The notes: generated by a model from the letters alone, not told the origin. A stretch of DNA of 64,000 nt from Zonotrichia leucophrys gambelii (GCF_028769735.1 NC_088170.1:66875085-66939084), one strand, 5' to 3'; shown: positions 47,876-60,760, counted from the stretch's first letter. A program made the numbers and translations.

Positions 47876-50800
47876 ACTGCTTTTTGATGGAGCACCATTG
47901 ATTTGTGGCATGCCCAAATCTCTCCAGGTTGTCCATAAACAGTGTAACAGCGTGTAAAAACCAGAATGATAACTTGCCATAACCACATATTTATGTGACC
48001 CTAAGCCTTCACCAGTTATGTGGCTGTTTGTTCCTATTATCCAATAAAATCTTCCTAAGACAGGCGTGTCTGAAGGCAAGGCAGCAGAAGGGAAAAAAAG
48101 CCTTCATGGTTCGGGCTTAAATCTGTATAATTTCACAGATGTTCTGAACTGCCACCAAAATGACATCATCTAGTATCTTGTCTTACCAAGACCAGCCCTT
48201 GACAGCTCCTGGCAGCACAGGAACAACCTCAGAGAGAAATGGAAAATGGGAGGTAATTTCTTTTTTCCCATATTCATTAATTTGCAAACAGATCTCCATT
48301 AGACAATCCCAAAGCTTGAGAGCTCCTCAGCTCTCCCAAATATTGCTTACATTTATTATTATTACTACCCTAGTTATTCTTGTTAGTTTAACACCATGTC
48401 TAAGCATCCCAAGTTGATTTTGTAGGGAGTGTGGATGGAAATGTGAGGAGTTTATTTATTTTTAATAAGGATAAGCTCAGGCATTAGGAACCTACTCTGT
48501 TTTCCCAGTTTTCCTATCAGTCCCCAAGCATGCTTCTACCACCATCTTACAAACTCAGGCTGACACCGAGCTGATAAATTGACAGAAAGCATCAAATGTC
48601 AGCTAGGGCTCTGATTCCCTCTGGAGGCTCTTGGGAACAAAGTATGAACAGATTGTTCATGCCAGAATACCTCATTATTTTAAGCAAATTGACTTTCTTA
48701 TTGACTACATTGAAAGGTTGTACACTACTTATAATTACCAGTTCTGCTTAATTTTCTTTTGTAAAAAGGTCTGTACTCTCTACTTGACAGTATTATTTTG
48801 ATTAACCTACTTTTTGCCCCAAGAGGCCATTTAATATTTAAAAAAGAATGGCTTGATTGTACAGATGTATAGCACATGCACACGATTATTGTTATAATCA
48901 CCCATATCTAATCTGAATGGTGAAGTGCATTACACTACATTTTGCAATGAACTATGAGATTTTGTAGTGCTGGTGAGGTTAACTGCAGTATACACATTAA
49001 AAATAAAAAAAAAGAAAAAAAGTCCTGCAACTGCAGGAACACAAAGTGCAATCTACCAGAAAATACAGCAGTGTGATGTGAAGCAAGAAGATTAGAGGAT
49101 GTGTTTCACACCCCTTGATTTCAGTTTGTGACTATTTTATGATCACTATATTTGGCTGATGTTTTATTGCTAATAATATTATGATATATTAATTTTTACA
49201 TTCTCCTTGCTACTGCTCTCAAATCCAACTTTCTCCCACCTCTGGTTTCAAAACGACAGAGTAATATGAACTGATTACAGTTTGGCCTGGTCAGATATGG
49301 TCAAGGTAATTGCTGGAAACAGCTTCTTGGCTTTTTGAGATATGAGAGAGGCATTGAAAAGAACCTGCTGATGCAGAAACATCTACCTGGAATGGGGGCC
49401 AGTGAAATGTCACTTGCAATCCCATTAGAGTGATCCTGGCTGACTACCTCACACTGCCCTAAAGGAAGCATTTTCTCTCCACACTAGTTCATTGAAAAAT
49501 AAGGGAAAAAATTATGACTGGTTCAATAAAAATGAGGCTGTCAAGGGTCTAAAGCCAAACATTGTACTCTCTTGTGTTCATATTTTTTTTTCTTCTAGAT
49601 TTTTTTCCCTTGTATTCCCACAAAGCAGCGTGACTCCCTGCTGGCATTAGAGTCCAGTTCTGATGCTATTTCAAATTGATATTTCAAGCCAAGAAATTCA
49701 AACCCAAACTTTAATATCTTCCACATATCAATTTTCTCTTGACACATTAACAAGTCTCTGTGAAATGCTGTTATACTTTGACACATGGCTTCATAAAAGT
49801 GACCTCTTCCTATTCAGATATTGCCCCTTACCATGTTTATCCTGTTGACAGGAAAAAAATCTTGATATGATTAGAGGAATAAAGTCAAAAGTGAAGACCA
49901 AATTAGAATGTATTTTCATCATTAGAAAGGTAAAACTGCGCTTGCAGGATCTTTATTGCTGGTAATGAGGCAAGAAGTAAATAGAACCCTGCTTGGTTTT
50001 CAGATTGCAGTCTGTGTTGGTGAGAGGGAGAAGAGAAAATAAGACTCTTTTCACTCATGAACAGAGAAAATTGGATCTGGAATCCATTGGGAAAAGATAT
50101 ATAGGAACCTACAATGTCATTTTACTGTCACTTTTCAGACAACAAGCACTTTTGGGGAGCTCCAGTCAGAGTTTGAAGGAATGATCCAATAAACCACATG
50201 CACTCCTAGGGCTGTTGTGCTAGGGAGTGAGTGACTGCAATTAAAATGACCCTCAGATGCTTCAGAATAAGATTTCAGAGGTTTATAGTGAGAACACTTA
50301 AAAATGTTCAGCTGCTTTTCCTGCTGCAGAATGATCAGCTACCTCTAGAGAAATGAAACAAGACAGGCACCGGGCTCTCATTGAGGAGCCAGAGATCTGT
50401 AGCCATTGCACTGGGACAGGCTAAAGAAAGTAATTATTTTTCTATAACTGTTTTGTCACAAATTTCTAACAGCAAAACTTGGGGAAATAATTGGCTCCTA
50501 GTAATTTTTCATGAAAATGACATAAAATGGTAAGTATTGCACTTTCACACACTGTATGTGTTTGATTTAACTTTTGCAATCAACAAATAGAAAATCTATG
50601 GAGGTGATGCAAATCTTCTGGTATTTAGTTGTAACACCACAAACATGGGGATTATACAGGCATGTAGGGCAAGATTCAAACCAAGCTGTAGAAAAGTAAA
50701 TTGGGTTGTGGGTAACATTTATATTCTGGGATGCTGTACTTCAATGACTGTCCAAATGCCATTCTTTGTGCAAAATTATTTTGCTGAGGTGATTTCTGAA

Positions 50801-50994
50801 CAACTTGTATTTCTCCTTTTTGACCAGACTAGAAATACCATGCACAGTTATTTGTGGGCTGTCTTCTGCCTAAATTCCAAGTAAACTAAAGGGAAAATTT
50901 CTCAGCTGCTTTAGTTGCCCACAATGGTAGGTCCATGAAGAGTGCATTAAACTCACTTTGACATAAGGGAATTCCTCATTTAAAAAAAAAAGAA

Positions 50995-50998
<4 letters not shown>
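47876..50998. other. AT-rich unique sequence, no gene seen
   Basis: No gene is supported; open frames are at most 85 codons. A-rich runs occur at 49000-49020, directly followed by the small palindrome CCTGCA-AC-TGCAGG. The stretch 48540-48660 is less simple and could be conserved, but no specific sign supports it. Confidence 0.5.

Positions 50999-51030
<32 letters not shown>
50999..51030. repeat. TA dinucleotide microsatellite
   Basis: About 15 perfect TA units at 51001-51030, preceded by an A-run (50982-50991) and followed about 40 bases later by a T-run (about 51072-51088). Confidence 0.95.
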
Positions 51031-51034
<4 letters not shown>

Positions 51035-52009
51035 GATAATTTTTCAAACTTGTAGAGTTGATTTTACCACTGTTTTTTTTTTTTTTTTCTTCTACAATTT
51101 AGTGATCCTTCAGTCAATACAGTTGAAAGAATCTGGGGAGAAATTCAGCTCACCTGAAAGTAGACAAAGACTAAGTTCCTTAAAAATAGGTTTCTAGTGC
51201 CACCTGATGCATCCTTGAGGATCTGAGTTGCACCAGGAGACTGGCATGTATAACACAAAATATATGATCCCTGGAGTTTTCTAGAAGAGTGTCTGGAGGA
51301 TATGCTGGATGCCTGAGTCTTTCCCAAATAGCACCACAAAAGTGCCCTATTTGTGAGCACTGAGGTTGGATCCCACATCTCCAAAGACTGCAGTGGAAGT
51401 TGAGGCACCCATCTACAGTCTTACTTGTAGTTTTGACATTTGGAAGTCTTGATTTGAACCCTCTTGCCTTCCCAGGGTTGAGAAGTTCTGCAATTCCAAA
51501 CGAAGCAAGATGCTTATCTGCATCTTTTAAATACTGGGCATTTTTTGGGAGAAGGAAGAGTTCAGTCACATCCATTTGGCTATGGCAGGTCAGGTAGGAG
51601 CCTGGAATGTACCTGGTGGGAATTGTAAGCCTGGGAGCAGGCAGCAACATGCAGTGCATGGAAAAGTCTGTGCTGAAAATGTCCAAAATCCTACCTGTTG
51701 TTCTGAGTTTTATAGTGTAGCTACAAAATGTCACTTTACTAATGCTAAAATATATTCTGCAATTGCAGTTATGTTCTAAAAATATATATAAGTATATAAA
51801 GTAAGTATATAAAAGCAAGTGCTTCTTATTGAATGTACAAGAATTTATTATCAGCTAGGGTGCCATACCACTTAGATCTTGTAGGTATCTCTGTGCTGAC
51901 CTATATATGGATATACTGGGGTGTGACTGTGTACCTAAAAACACAGAGATGCATGTGTAGCAGGTTTAACTGTACATAAGAATTATTATGAGTTATGAAA
52001 AACTAACCT
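51031..52009. other. Unique sequence with a long minus-strand open frame
   Basis: The minus frame at 51180-51818 is open for 212 codons but starts with TTG. The first ATG is at residue 54 (51657-51659), and the 5' part is hydrophobic AT-rich translation. The plus strand is also open at 51400-51597 and 51576-51779. No family is recognised, so no gene is called. Confidence 0.4.
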
Positions 52010-52170
52010 AAAAAGAAGCATCTCTGCAGAGGCATAATGGAGCAGTAATAAATCAGCTCAGTGCATCTTGCTGTGCTTGTGTGTTGCTTTTTCAGGGAGG
52101 CAGCTCTGCTCTTCGCGCTTAAAATGTTAATGGGGGAGCGAGGCTTTTACTACATCTGTGCTCCAAAAAT
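52010..52170. promoter_or_regulatory. Candidate conserved non-coding element
   Basis: Motif-dense, CpG-retaining stretch: TAATGG-like words, CAGCTC, CTTCGCGCTTAAAATG at 52111-52126, TTAATGGG and GGGAGCGAGG. Non-coding in all frames. The call rests only on the density of homeodomain-like words and retained CpGs. Confidence 0.25.
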
Positions 52171-52389
52171 GTGTGATGGAGAGGCAGTTACATAACTCAG
52201 CAGCTCCAGGAGGGTCTGTGCATTCAGGCTCTGACAGATCTGTCTCTGCTTTCCTACCCCGGTGCCTGTGTTATGCTCACACTTTCTAGTTTCAGAGAGG
52301 TGGAGCCAACGTGTCAGAAAACAGAGGGGAGGAAACATCAAGTTTGCAAAACAACCTGTTGAAAAGATTTATTAGCCTACTTGTGCAAG

Positions 52390-52690
52390 AAAGATTGGGG
52401 GGAGAGTTTTTGGGAGGGCATAGGACAAGGGGGAATGGGTTTAAACAGAAAGAGAGCAGGTTTAGGTTATATATCAGGAAGAAAAACTTTACTGCAAGGG
52501 TGGTGAGGCCCTGGAACAGATTGCCCAGAGAAGCTGTGGATGCCCCATCCCTGGAAGTGTCCAAGGCCAGGCTGGTTTGGGCTTTGAGCAGTTTGGGATA
52601 GTGGAATGTGTCCCTGGCCGAGTCAGGGAGGGGTGGAATTTAATGGTCTTTAAGGTTTCATCCAATTCAAACCATTCTGTGATTCTATGA
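52390..52690 (+). mobile_element. CR1 LINE fragment (3' end)
   Basis: Sense-strand CR1 3' end: ACAAGGGGGAATGGGTTTAA, TTTAGGTTATATATCAGGAA, TGGTGAGGCCCTGGAACAGA, TTGCCCAGAGAAGCTGTGGA, TGCCCCATCCCTGGAAGTGT, CCAAGGCCAGGCTGG, ending CCATTCTGTGATTCTATGA. Little diverged and with an intact terminus, it is among the younger copies here. The 96-codon plus and 90-codon minus frames at 52292-52601 are shadows of it. Confidence 0.96.
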
Positions 52691-54039
52691 GTCCATAATT
52701 CATAATTCTATCTGTCATAATTCATGGAATCTCTTTCATGAACGTCCAGCTGTACGTAAATGCACTGTACATCCAGAAAATGGGATTCTGTTGTTTTGTC
52801 TGACGTTGCTGATGGTAGAAGCAGGCACGCTGTGTGTCAAATCCTTGCTGTGCTCCTCAAGCCATGTGTGTCTCACCAAGTTACCCATGCTGGCTTGTCA
52901 CAGCAGCTCAGCCTGCATAGGAAGATGAGGCCTCAGCGGAAGAAAATTAAGGTCATTTCCATCACTGAGCATTGAGAGTGGTAGCAGGAATAACAGCAGA
53001 GTGTATACCTTGGTTCCTGGGATGTTGTGCTGCCCACAGGGATGTGGACTATTTAACTTGCTTTCCAAAATGGCCAATAGACAGTAACAACTTCTGACTG
53101 ATTCATAGCTCCTGAGGTCCAAGTATCAATTTATTCAGTAGTCTGGTTCCTCATGCATTCATAAAGATGGTATATTATAAAGATGATATATTATAAAAAA
53201 TACCTTAAATATATTTTATTTTTTTTCCTTCCAGTGGCTTCTCTGTCTTTTCAGAGACAGCAAATCTGGGGACATTCCAGGTTTTGGAAATGCAGCAATT
53301 CCCTTTGCATTGAAAGCATTTCACAGTACACAAAAATAAAATTACCTACTATCCCATTTTATTATGTGTACAAAAATCGTCTTGAGGACTGCCTTTGTAC
53401 ACCTATTTTTGTCGTATCCAACACTGTGACCTTGCTTTCTGAACAACTCAGGAGGTGGACTGGGACAGTTGAATAAAATGTAGTCCACCAAAAGGAAATA
53501 TATGGTGGAAAAAATTCTCTTCAGGAACTGTGTAACTGGGAGTTCTGTGAGATGGTCAGAGAATATTAGGCTCATTGTATTTCTGGTAGGAAACAATGCA
53601 CTTCCACACTCTAACAAACTTTTCTAACTTAGGTTTTGTTGTCTCCTCCTTTCCAGCTCAGTAATTGTGGCAACTGATTTTCACTTTGAAAGCAAAAATT
53701 CCTAGATTCAAATTTCAGATGAGCTGACTCCATCGCAGCTGTCTTGGAGGCATTTAAATACCACATAGAGAAGTGCACTTTAAAATCCAGATGCTCCCTC
53801 TGTGTATTTGCAGGAGGTGCTTATGACCCATCATGACCACAAGAGCAAAGTTCCACCAGAACCACACAGTGTCTGACCAGGGCTGCTCCTGTCCTACGCA
53901 CCAAATATCTGTAATTAAGAGTTAATCATATCCTCTGCCCCAGCCATTCCCTGCCTCTGCTTCAATTCTTGGGCTTGAGAAATACCCAGTATGGATTCTG
54001 AACTTGTTGTTTCACTCCTCCTTCTTTTTGTCATTTTAT
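52691..54039. other. Unique sequence, no gene seen
   Basis: No gene is supported; the longest frame is 97 codons (53183-53476, plus). A 16-bp imperfect direct repeat (GATGGTATATTATAAA and GATGATATATTATAAA) lies at 53166-53197. Confidence 0.5.
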
Positions 54040-54560
54040 GCCATTCATCTGCTGGCTCAATCGCAGATAAACGAGCACAAATCAATGCAAAAGATTTCAA
54101 TCTTAATTGCCACTAATTCGTAATGGACTAATTAACTGAACATACTGTATCCTGCAAAGCTTCTGTCCTTTGTTCTGCAGTTTTACTGTGCCATGTTTAA
54201 TTGATTCTGGTAGCAGCCTATAATGGACTGCAAGAGCTCTTCATAAAATAATAAAATAGAAAGAAATTGTAAAGAGGGCTGACTGAATTGCATATGAAAA
54301 AAGGCACGTTTCCAGCAGCTGGATGGAAATGTATCCTGTAAATTTTACCTTGGCTCGTAAAGCAAACACCTTTTACAGCAATCTGCTCTGCCACCCCCTC
54401 CTCTACAAAGCCATCAGATAAGATTTATTGGGGAGATGCAAGAAAGAGAGAAGGATACATTTAAATTGCTCTGAACTAAACTGTGATCCTAATAGCCGTG
54501 GTATAAAGGCAGACAATTGCCTGAAAGATGTCCCAGCATCATCAAAGGTATATAATGTTG
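54040..54560. promoter_or_regulatory. Candidate developmental enhancer / conserved element
   Basis: The best regulatory candidate in the window. Four TAAT homeodomain cores fall within 29 bases (54104, 54114, 54121, 54129), the last forming CTAATTAAC. Nearby are ATGCAAAA, CCTTTGTT (SOX/TCF-like), a CAGCTG E-box at 54316-54321, ATTTGCATATG-like words and GATAAGATT (GATA-like). The stretch has few homopolymers, no transposon signature and no open frame above 61 codons. This texture is typical of vertebrate conserved non-coding elements. Conservation itself could not be tested. Confidence 0.45.
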
Positions 54561-57500
54561 CTGCCTGAGCACATGCCTGCTCCTCTTACAGAAAAACCTG
54601 AGGAATTATTCATTCTTCTGAACATTGCATCAGTAGAAGGATAAATGATGAATAGGGCACTGTGATTTATTAGACCATTCAGAGTTTTTCACTGGTTTTT
54701 TACAGATTTTAGACAGCTGACTAAACTCTGCCTAACTAGGAAAGTCAGTTTTCACTCAACACTGCTTTTGCTATTGCCATTTGGTTGATATTTCAGCCTC
54801 CTTAGCTGAGGTTTCACAAGATCTAGAAGATATTTTTCTTTTTTTTTTCACCAGTTTCCATGAAATGCTGTGCTCCAAGCTCCTTGCTTATTCCTATGTG
54901 TCACATTTCTCTTTACACAACTGCAGAACTGTTTTCTGTAATTAAAAAAAAAATATTTTTAAAAAACTCAGCTTGCTTCAGAAATAGGAGACATGGTGCA
55001 AAAGCAGCACTGGTAGAGCTGAAGTATTGGATTATCCTGGTGAGACATGGGCTGGAGGTGCCCATGATGGGATAAGAAAATCTTTTACAGGTTTTTCAGC
55101 TGGAGAAAATGTACCATGGAAAGGCACAAATGAATCAGACAGAAAAAAAAAAAGATAATGAGCTATTAGGGCTGTTGAAAGGGAAATCCAATTGACTGTC
55201 ATCTTTATACAAATTGTGAGAGTCAGGCTTGAAGTTACAGTGAAGAGGTCTGAGAGAGCAGAGATAATACTGCTAAAGTGCAGGGTTTTTTTGGTGCTTT
55301 TCAGCAGAGCCTTGTCCCATGTGTTAAATTACAGCCCTGTCCTACTTTCCCATTGAGCAGCACCACAGAGATGCATTTTCATTTACTCGTTCCTTTGTGG
55401 CACGTAGCATCCACTTTGTACAGAGATGCAAATAAACATAAAAAGTGCAGGGAAATAGTGAACCTGAACCTTTGTGCCTTGTTTTGAGCTGAGACCCTCT
55501 CCTTTCAGGCTCTGCTCCCTTTCTCTGCATGCCTTCTACCTTGTCATATTCAGATCATGCCTCATTTAGCTGAATTACTCAGGTCACCTTAGATTAATTA
55601 TGCAATTTGGCACTGATGCTGCTGATCTACCCCTATCTGAGTGCTGTGTCAAAGAAGTCATAATATAAGCAGGATTTAAGAAGATATCTGCTACCAAACA
55701 AGAACACAGACTAGGAAATCTGGTATTTGCTATCACCTTGTTTTTTATGATGAATTAGTGGATGTGCTGAAATAATAATCCTGTGCTTCTGTAACTTTGC
55801 TCTACATTTTCCAAACCCCATCCCTTCAATTCAAACTCCCATCCTCATTAATTTTCAGTGTGTGGTGCTGAGATTCAACTGAAAAGAGATCCCAAATATT
55901 TGCATAGAAACCTCTGCTGTCATAAAAAGTCTTTGAATAAGAGAAATCAATGTTATTTAAAATATTATCTTCTTTTGTAGGCATTGCAAGTTAACCTGTC
56001 CCCAGAAATCCTAATCCAGCAGCACATTTAAGCATCTACTTGCTTTAATCAGCTGCAGCAGTGAATGGGATCCTTGAAATGCTTAAATTTCAGCATATAC
56101 TTAAGTTTCATGCTCAGTTAAATTCCTGGTGTATTATGTCAATGCTAAAGAGTGTCACAGCTTAGAAAATCACAATCACATTAAAGCTGGATTCTTTCCT
56201 TTGCTTGCCTTTTTATTGTATGTTTAATATGTAACATTAATATTTATAAGCATATGGAAGGCATATTTACAAGCACTTCCCTGTAAATAAGATACTTGGA
56301 ATTATTATAGCGTTTCTTGGTTTTATTTTTCTTCATCATTTTATGGAGTCTTTTTCTGTGTTAAAAATTTCTTTTCGTGAACTTTCCACTTTAGGTTTAC
56401 CATTTCTTAAATACACTGAAAGAAGCAGCATCATTATTTCTTTTCTTGTTTTGAGAGCTTCTCTCTCTTTGTTTCCATTGACTTATTTCACTTTATTCTT
56501 TAGTATTTTCAATTCAGTGCTTTCTACACCTTTGGCTTTTATTCAGGTTTTCTTTTACTTTCTCTTTTTTCATATCTTTCAGATTTTTTTTTTCTAGTTC
56601 TATTGCCTTGCCTGGATTCTCATGTGCATCAATAGTGGCAAATAATTAGCAAACAATGTGGCATTTTCTTTGGCAGAGAGCACCAACAGAGAGTCCATTC
56701 CTTCACCATTTCTGACAGGGAGGGCTCAGAAAATGGAATGCAAAGTACAGTGTACCCAAAAGATATTTTTTAATGTCAGACCTGTAAACATCTGCATGTC
56801 TAGAGGAGTTAGGATTTTAATTCCCAAGCAGAATCTTTACCCAAAAAGAAACAGGAATTACCTAGCAGTACATTTAATTTCTGGGGAATGCTTTGGAAGA
56901 ATTAGAAACCAGCATTGGTTTTACCCTTTGCTGCTTGGAGCTGAAACTAGGAATGTTAAAAGTCTTAGGGTATCAATGATCCAAAAAGAGCCTAAAAACC
57001 CCCCAGTGTGGTGGAGTTTATTGTTTCATTTAAACCTCTAACACCTGAAGGCTACTTTATTAGGCTCTGAGGCAACAAGAACCATTTTAATGCTGTTTAA
57101 TAGATGTTTTTGATGCTTATTCAGTTGTCCTCTTAAAACCAAGAGGAAGAAGAGGATTTTTACTGCGCTTCACGCTAGCAGTGATTAGAAATATTTTGGA
57201 CAAAGTTAAAAAAAAAAAGAAAAGGGATGTATCAGTCCAGATGCAGCCCCTGTGAGACTCCTCTGGTGCAGGTTTGGCTGTGGGCAGGATAGCACTTGAA
57301 GCCAGGCACTGTGGGGATGTGAAGCCCTCTCTCCTGGGCGAGGCTTCCTGGGCGATTTGCCCTAAAACCAGGGACTTTATGAAATCTCTGCTGCAGTCCT
57401 GTAAATCCCATATCCTTGCAGAAATGCATGTAGCCAGGCTGCCAATTTCAGTGCCTCTTGAGAGATTCTACTCTGCAGAAAATTCTGGCATAAAACAGTT

Positions 57501-60099
57501 TCAGACAGATTCAGTCTATTTTTTTTATTTCCGAAAGAACAAGGATTTCCCCACAAATTGGAAGCATTGACTTTTGTCCAAAGTGTCCTTAACACCACCC
57601 ATTTGTAATCATTATATAAAAAATAATAGGAGCAGCAGATTGTTCTCATGCTATTATTAAGTATAAGATGATAATTATGTATATTCCCAGGATAAAATAA
57701 AGCAAATCTCTTATGTTCCAGTCCTGACCCTCCCTTTAATATGTCACATTACCCAGATTAAATTGTATAACCTCTCTGTCCCTTAGATTAGCCTTCTGCA
57801 AGAGTATGGAATACCATGCTTTGAAATATTTTTCATTAGTATTTAATGATGAAAGTATGATTTCAATGGTTAATTTTTTTTTAAACAAGAAAATGTGAAT
57901 AAGGTGGGGGAGGGATTTTTTTTTAAATTGGCATGGCAAGTCTTTCAGTGGAATCCTAACCTGAAATGCTGGCTCTCTAAAGGGATCACTAGCTGCTGCA
58001 GCAAGCCTAATTAAAGCAAATATTGAATCAGACAAGTTTTACATGGATGTATAGTATATTGGTTTTTGATTATTCAATGTGAAGTTCAACTAACCTTGTT
58101 TTCACTGACCTGTTAGAAAAAAATTTATTCCCTTTAGGCTTACTATAGTGAAATCTCATAATTCCTCATTTCTACACACAAATACCCTCCTCTTCCCTGA
58201 GAAATCCTTGTAGTTTGTGTAGAAAAAGGTGTCTTTCAAAGTTTGTGTTGAAAAAAGAAATACAAGAAATAAGAAAAAAAATCCCTCTTCCTTGAAAAAT
58301 ATCTTGAGTTCTATTTATGATTCTGCATATGCCCAGGACAGCTATAAATGTTTTGACCACAAATTCTATGTATACTAGGTCTTGAGTTAAAGTCTGTCTT
58401 GTCGTAATACCTGGGGCTTAGTCTGCCTGGCAGCTGGGGATAATCAAAGCCTTGCTTTGGATAGAACCAGAGAAACAATCCATATTTTGTCACTGATGCT
58501 TCAGTGCAAATAAGCAAGCAGGACATGCAGGCAATGCTATATTTTCATTTTAGAGCTGCCTGACACATGGTTTAACATCCTCTGCTTAACACTGAACGTT
58601 CATTTCTGCCTGAATCTACCTGAATTCTGCCTTCAGCCAGAGTCCAACCTGTATCCCATGGCACTGGGCAAATTTGGAGTGCAGGTGTCTCTCCTGAATC
58701 CTTCAGAGCCTCATGCACCACCAAACAAAATAACCCGTGTCAGAGGTACAAGGCAATCATTTTATCTGAAGCCACCCACTCCTCTTTTGTTTTCTTGAGA
58801 ACATTGTGTGCTTTTTATTTTACATCCTCCTCTTCAGATCTGCAGATGTGAAACTTTAAATGCAGGGTATTACAAAAAAAAAAAAAAACAACATGAAAAT
58901 TACAGAGCTTTGCAGTCAAGCGCTATGTGTCTGCAATTCTACAAGAGAAGAGCAGAGATAATTTTACATTTTACTTACAGACATCCATGTGATAAAAAGA
59001 AAAATAATAACCTTTTCCACAAAAAAAGTCAAAGATTGCTATCTGCGTTTAATACCAAATACTAGAAAATGAAAAGTGCATTAGTCTCTATGAAACAGAT
59101 AAGCCTTTAAAATGAAGCTCTAAAGGGACATTTCTATGAATAAAGCAAACTGTAAACAGAATATCACAAAATGCTTCTCAGCTGCTAGATCCAGCAAAGG
59201 TAGACACAAGAAATGATACAATGTGAACTCTAAACTTGTCAGAAATGGGTACTGTATTGGAAAACCAGCCAGAGGAACAATCCATAAGAAAATCCTCTAA
59301 ACCTAAGAAGAGTCCCCTCCGTGTCTAATTCTACAGTTATCTGATAAAAAACCTGGTACATTGCACCCTGCAGTCACACCTTGCTCTTTTTGGGTTTAAT
59401 AATAGATTGCAGTTAAAACTGTGCCTGCAAAACTCACTTTTTCTTCAATGGGCCAGAAATTCTCCCTCTGATACAAAAGTATTCCTGGTATAGGATATAT
59501 TTGGCCTTGTATCTAACATGCTTAGAAATAAAAATTAGTAGCTTTTCTTTGTGTAAATGTCAGGTTTATTATAAGCTTAATATATTATTATTATTAATTG
59601 GTTTCCAATAGCACTCAGAAATCCCAGCAGAGGCTGAAACACAAAGAAAGAGATATTCTTTGTCCCAGAGATCTGAAGAGATAGTGATGAAAAGGGAAAC
59701 AAAGAAAGAGATTTGTCTAAGACTGAAATCAGTGAATGGTCTTGGCTGGGTCCTTAGGTGTCCTGATCCCCATGGATTTTCTGCAAACCTCCACTTTTTT
59801 GTAGAAGTGTTTTATGGCACCAAACTGTGAAGCACAGACACTGGAGTGAGGCCTGGAGTTCTGAAGAATAAATGCATTCTGAGTCCAGGGAAGATAAGAG
59901 TTACATTTATATGCATTCAAAGGCAGGTGGACCAGAAGTACATTTATTTAGACTTAATTTAGAGTGACATAAAAATGTGGAATATGCAACACCTCAGGAA
60001 TAATTGACATCTTTACCTGTATGTTTAGCATGAAGAATGACTGATTGTGTAGCTTTTCCATGGAAAATAAACAGATTTACTGTCTCTCAAAATGGGCCA
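54561..60099. other. Unique sequence, no gene seen
   Basis: About 5.5 kb with open frames up to 127 codons (56658-57041, plus, starting at GTG), none recognisable. A-runs occur near 55144, 57209 and 58874-58888. A GC-richer patch at 57235-57440 has small frames on both strands and CpGs but no known similarity. Confidence 0.5.
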
Positions 60100-60206
60100 G
60101 TGCTGCAGTGGGTGATGAGGCACAGGTTTCCCAGAGGAGCTGTGGATGCCCCATCCCTGGAATTGTGGAAGGTGAGGTTGGATGGGGCTCTGAAACCATT
60201 TGTGCT
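60100..60206 (+). mobile_element. CR1 LINE internal fragment, 3' end missing
   Basis: CACAGGTTTCCCAGAGGAGC, TGTGGATGCCCCATCCCTGG, AATTGTGGAAGGTGAGGTTG and GATGGGGCTCTGA match the sense CR1 block just before the terminus. Unlike the other copies, the GATTCTATGA-type end is absent, so it was lost by deletion after insertion. Confidence 0.85.
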
Positions 60207-60235
60207 GCTGATTTTAGGGAGGTAATGAGCTCTCT

Positions 60236-60290
60236 GGAGGTATAAAAGGAGCCCATGGTGAACTTGCTGTAGACAGCCACTTCACAGAGA
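60236..60290 (+). promoter_or_regulatory. TATA-box-like core promoter motif
   Basis: TATAAAAGG at 60241-60249 is flanked by G-rich sequence (GGAGG before, AGCCC after) and followed about 30 bases later by pyrimidine/CA words, the layout of a TATA core promoter. It lies immediately downstream of the truncated CR1. No transcript or downstream gene is visible, so this may be chance. Confidence 0.2.
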
Positions 60291-60614
60291 CTGGAATGAA
60301 ATTCCACTGAGGATGAAATATCACATTCTGTGCATGGGGTTGAGTCAAGCTAGAGAACCTTTGGAAGAATGAGGAAATATGGCTGATGAATGAAAGAAAT
60401 TAATAACCTATTGTGGGAGCAGTAGTGGTCTTCAGATACCAAAATTACTGCTCCAGTGTGAAGGGCCTGAGGATTCCATTCCTCAGGCCAGTGCTGGAAA
60501 GGATTAGAAATGAGTTTCAATCAAAGCAAAGACATTAGGGGATAAAAAACTTAAACAAACCCTCTTTTGAGCTGTGGGTAGGGAAACATTGAGCAGACTG
60601 TCTGGGACACTGTG

Positions 60615-60760
60615 ATGACTCCATCTCTGCAAATCTATGAGAGGACCTTAAACAAGCATCTGTCAGGGCTAATACATCTGCTGTTGGTGCCTCTTAGGGC
60701 AGGGGATGGATGAGATAGCCTCTGAGATCCCTCCCAACCACACGAGGCTGTGACACAGAA
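60615..60760 (+). mobile_element. Old CR1 3' end relic
   Basis: ACCTTAAACAAGCATCTGTC, AGGGCTAATACATCTGCTGT, GCCTCTTAGGGCAGGGGATG and GATGAGATAGCCTCTGAGAT followed by CCCTCCCAACC resemble the older CR1 terminus found across sauropsids (CACCTGTCAGGGATGGTCTA, GCAGGGGACTGGACTAGATG, ACCTCTTGAGGTCCCTTCCA). It is strongly diverged and lacks the terminal octamer. Confidence 0.7.

Noticed and set aside
56658..57041. 127-codon plus-strand open frame as a gene
   Set aside because: Starts at GTG; amino-acid make-up is that of AT-rich non-coding DNA; no family recognised.
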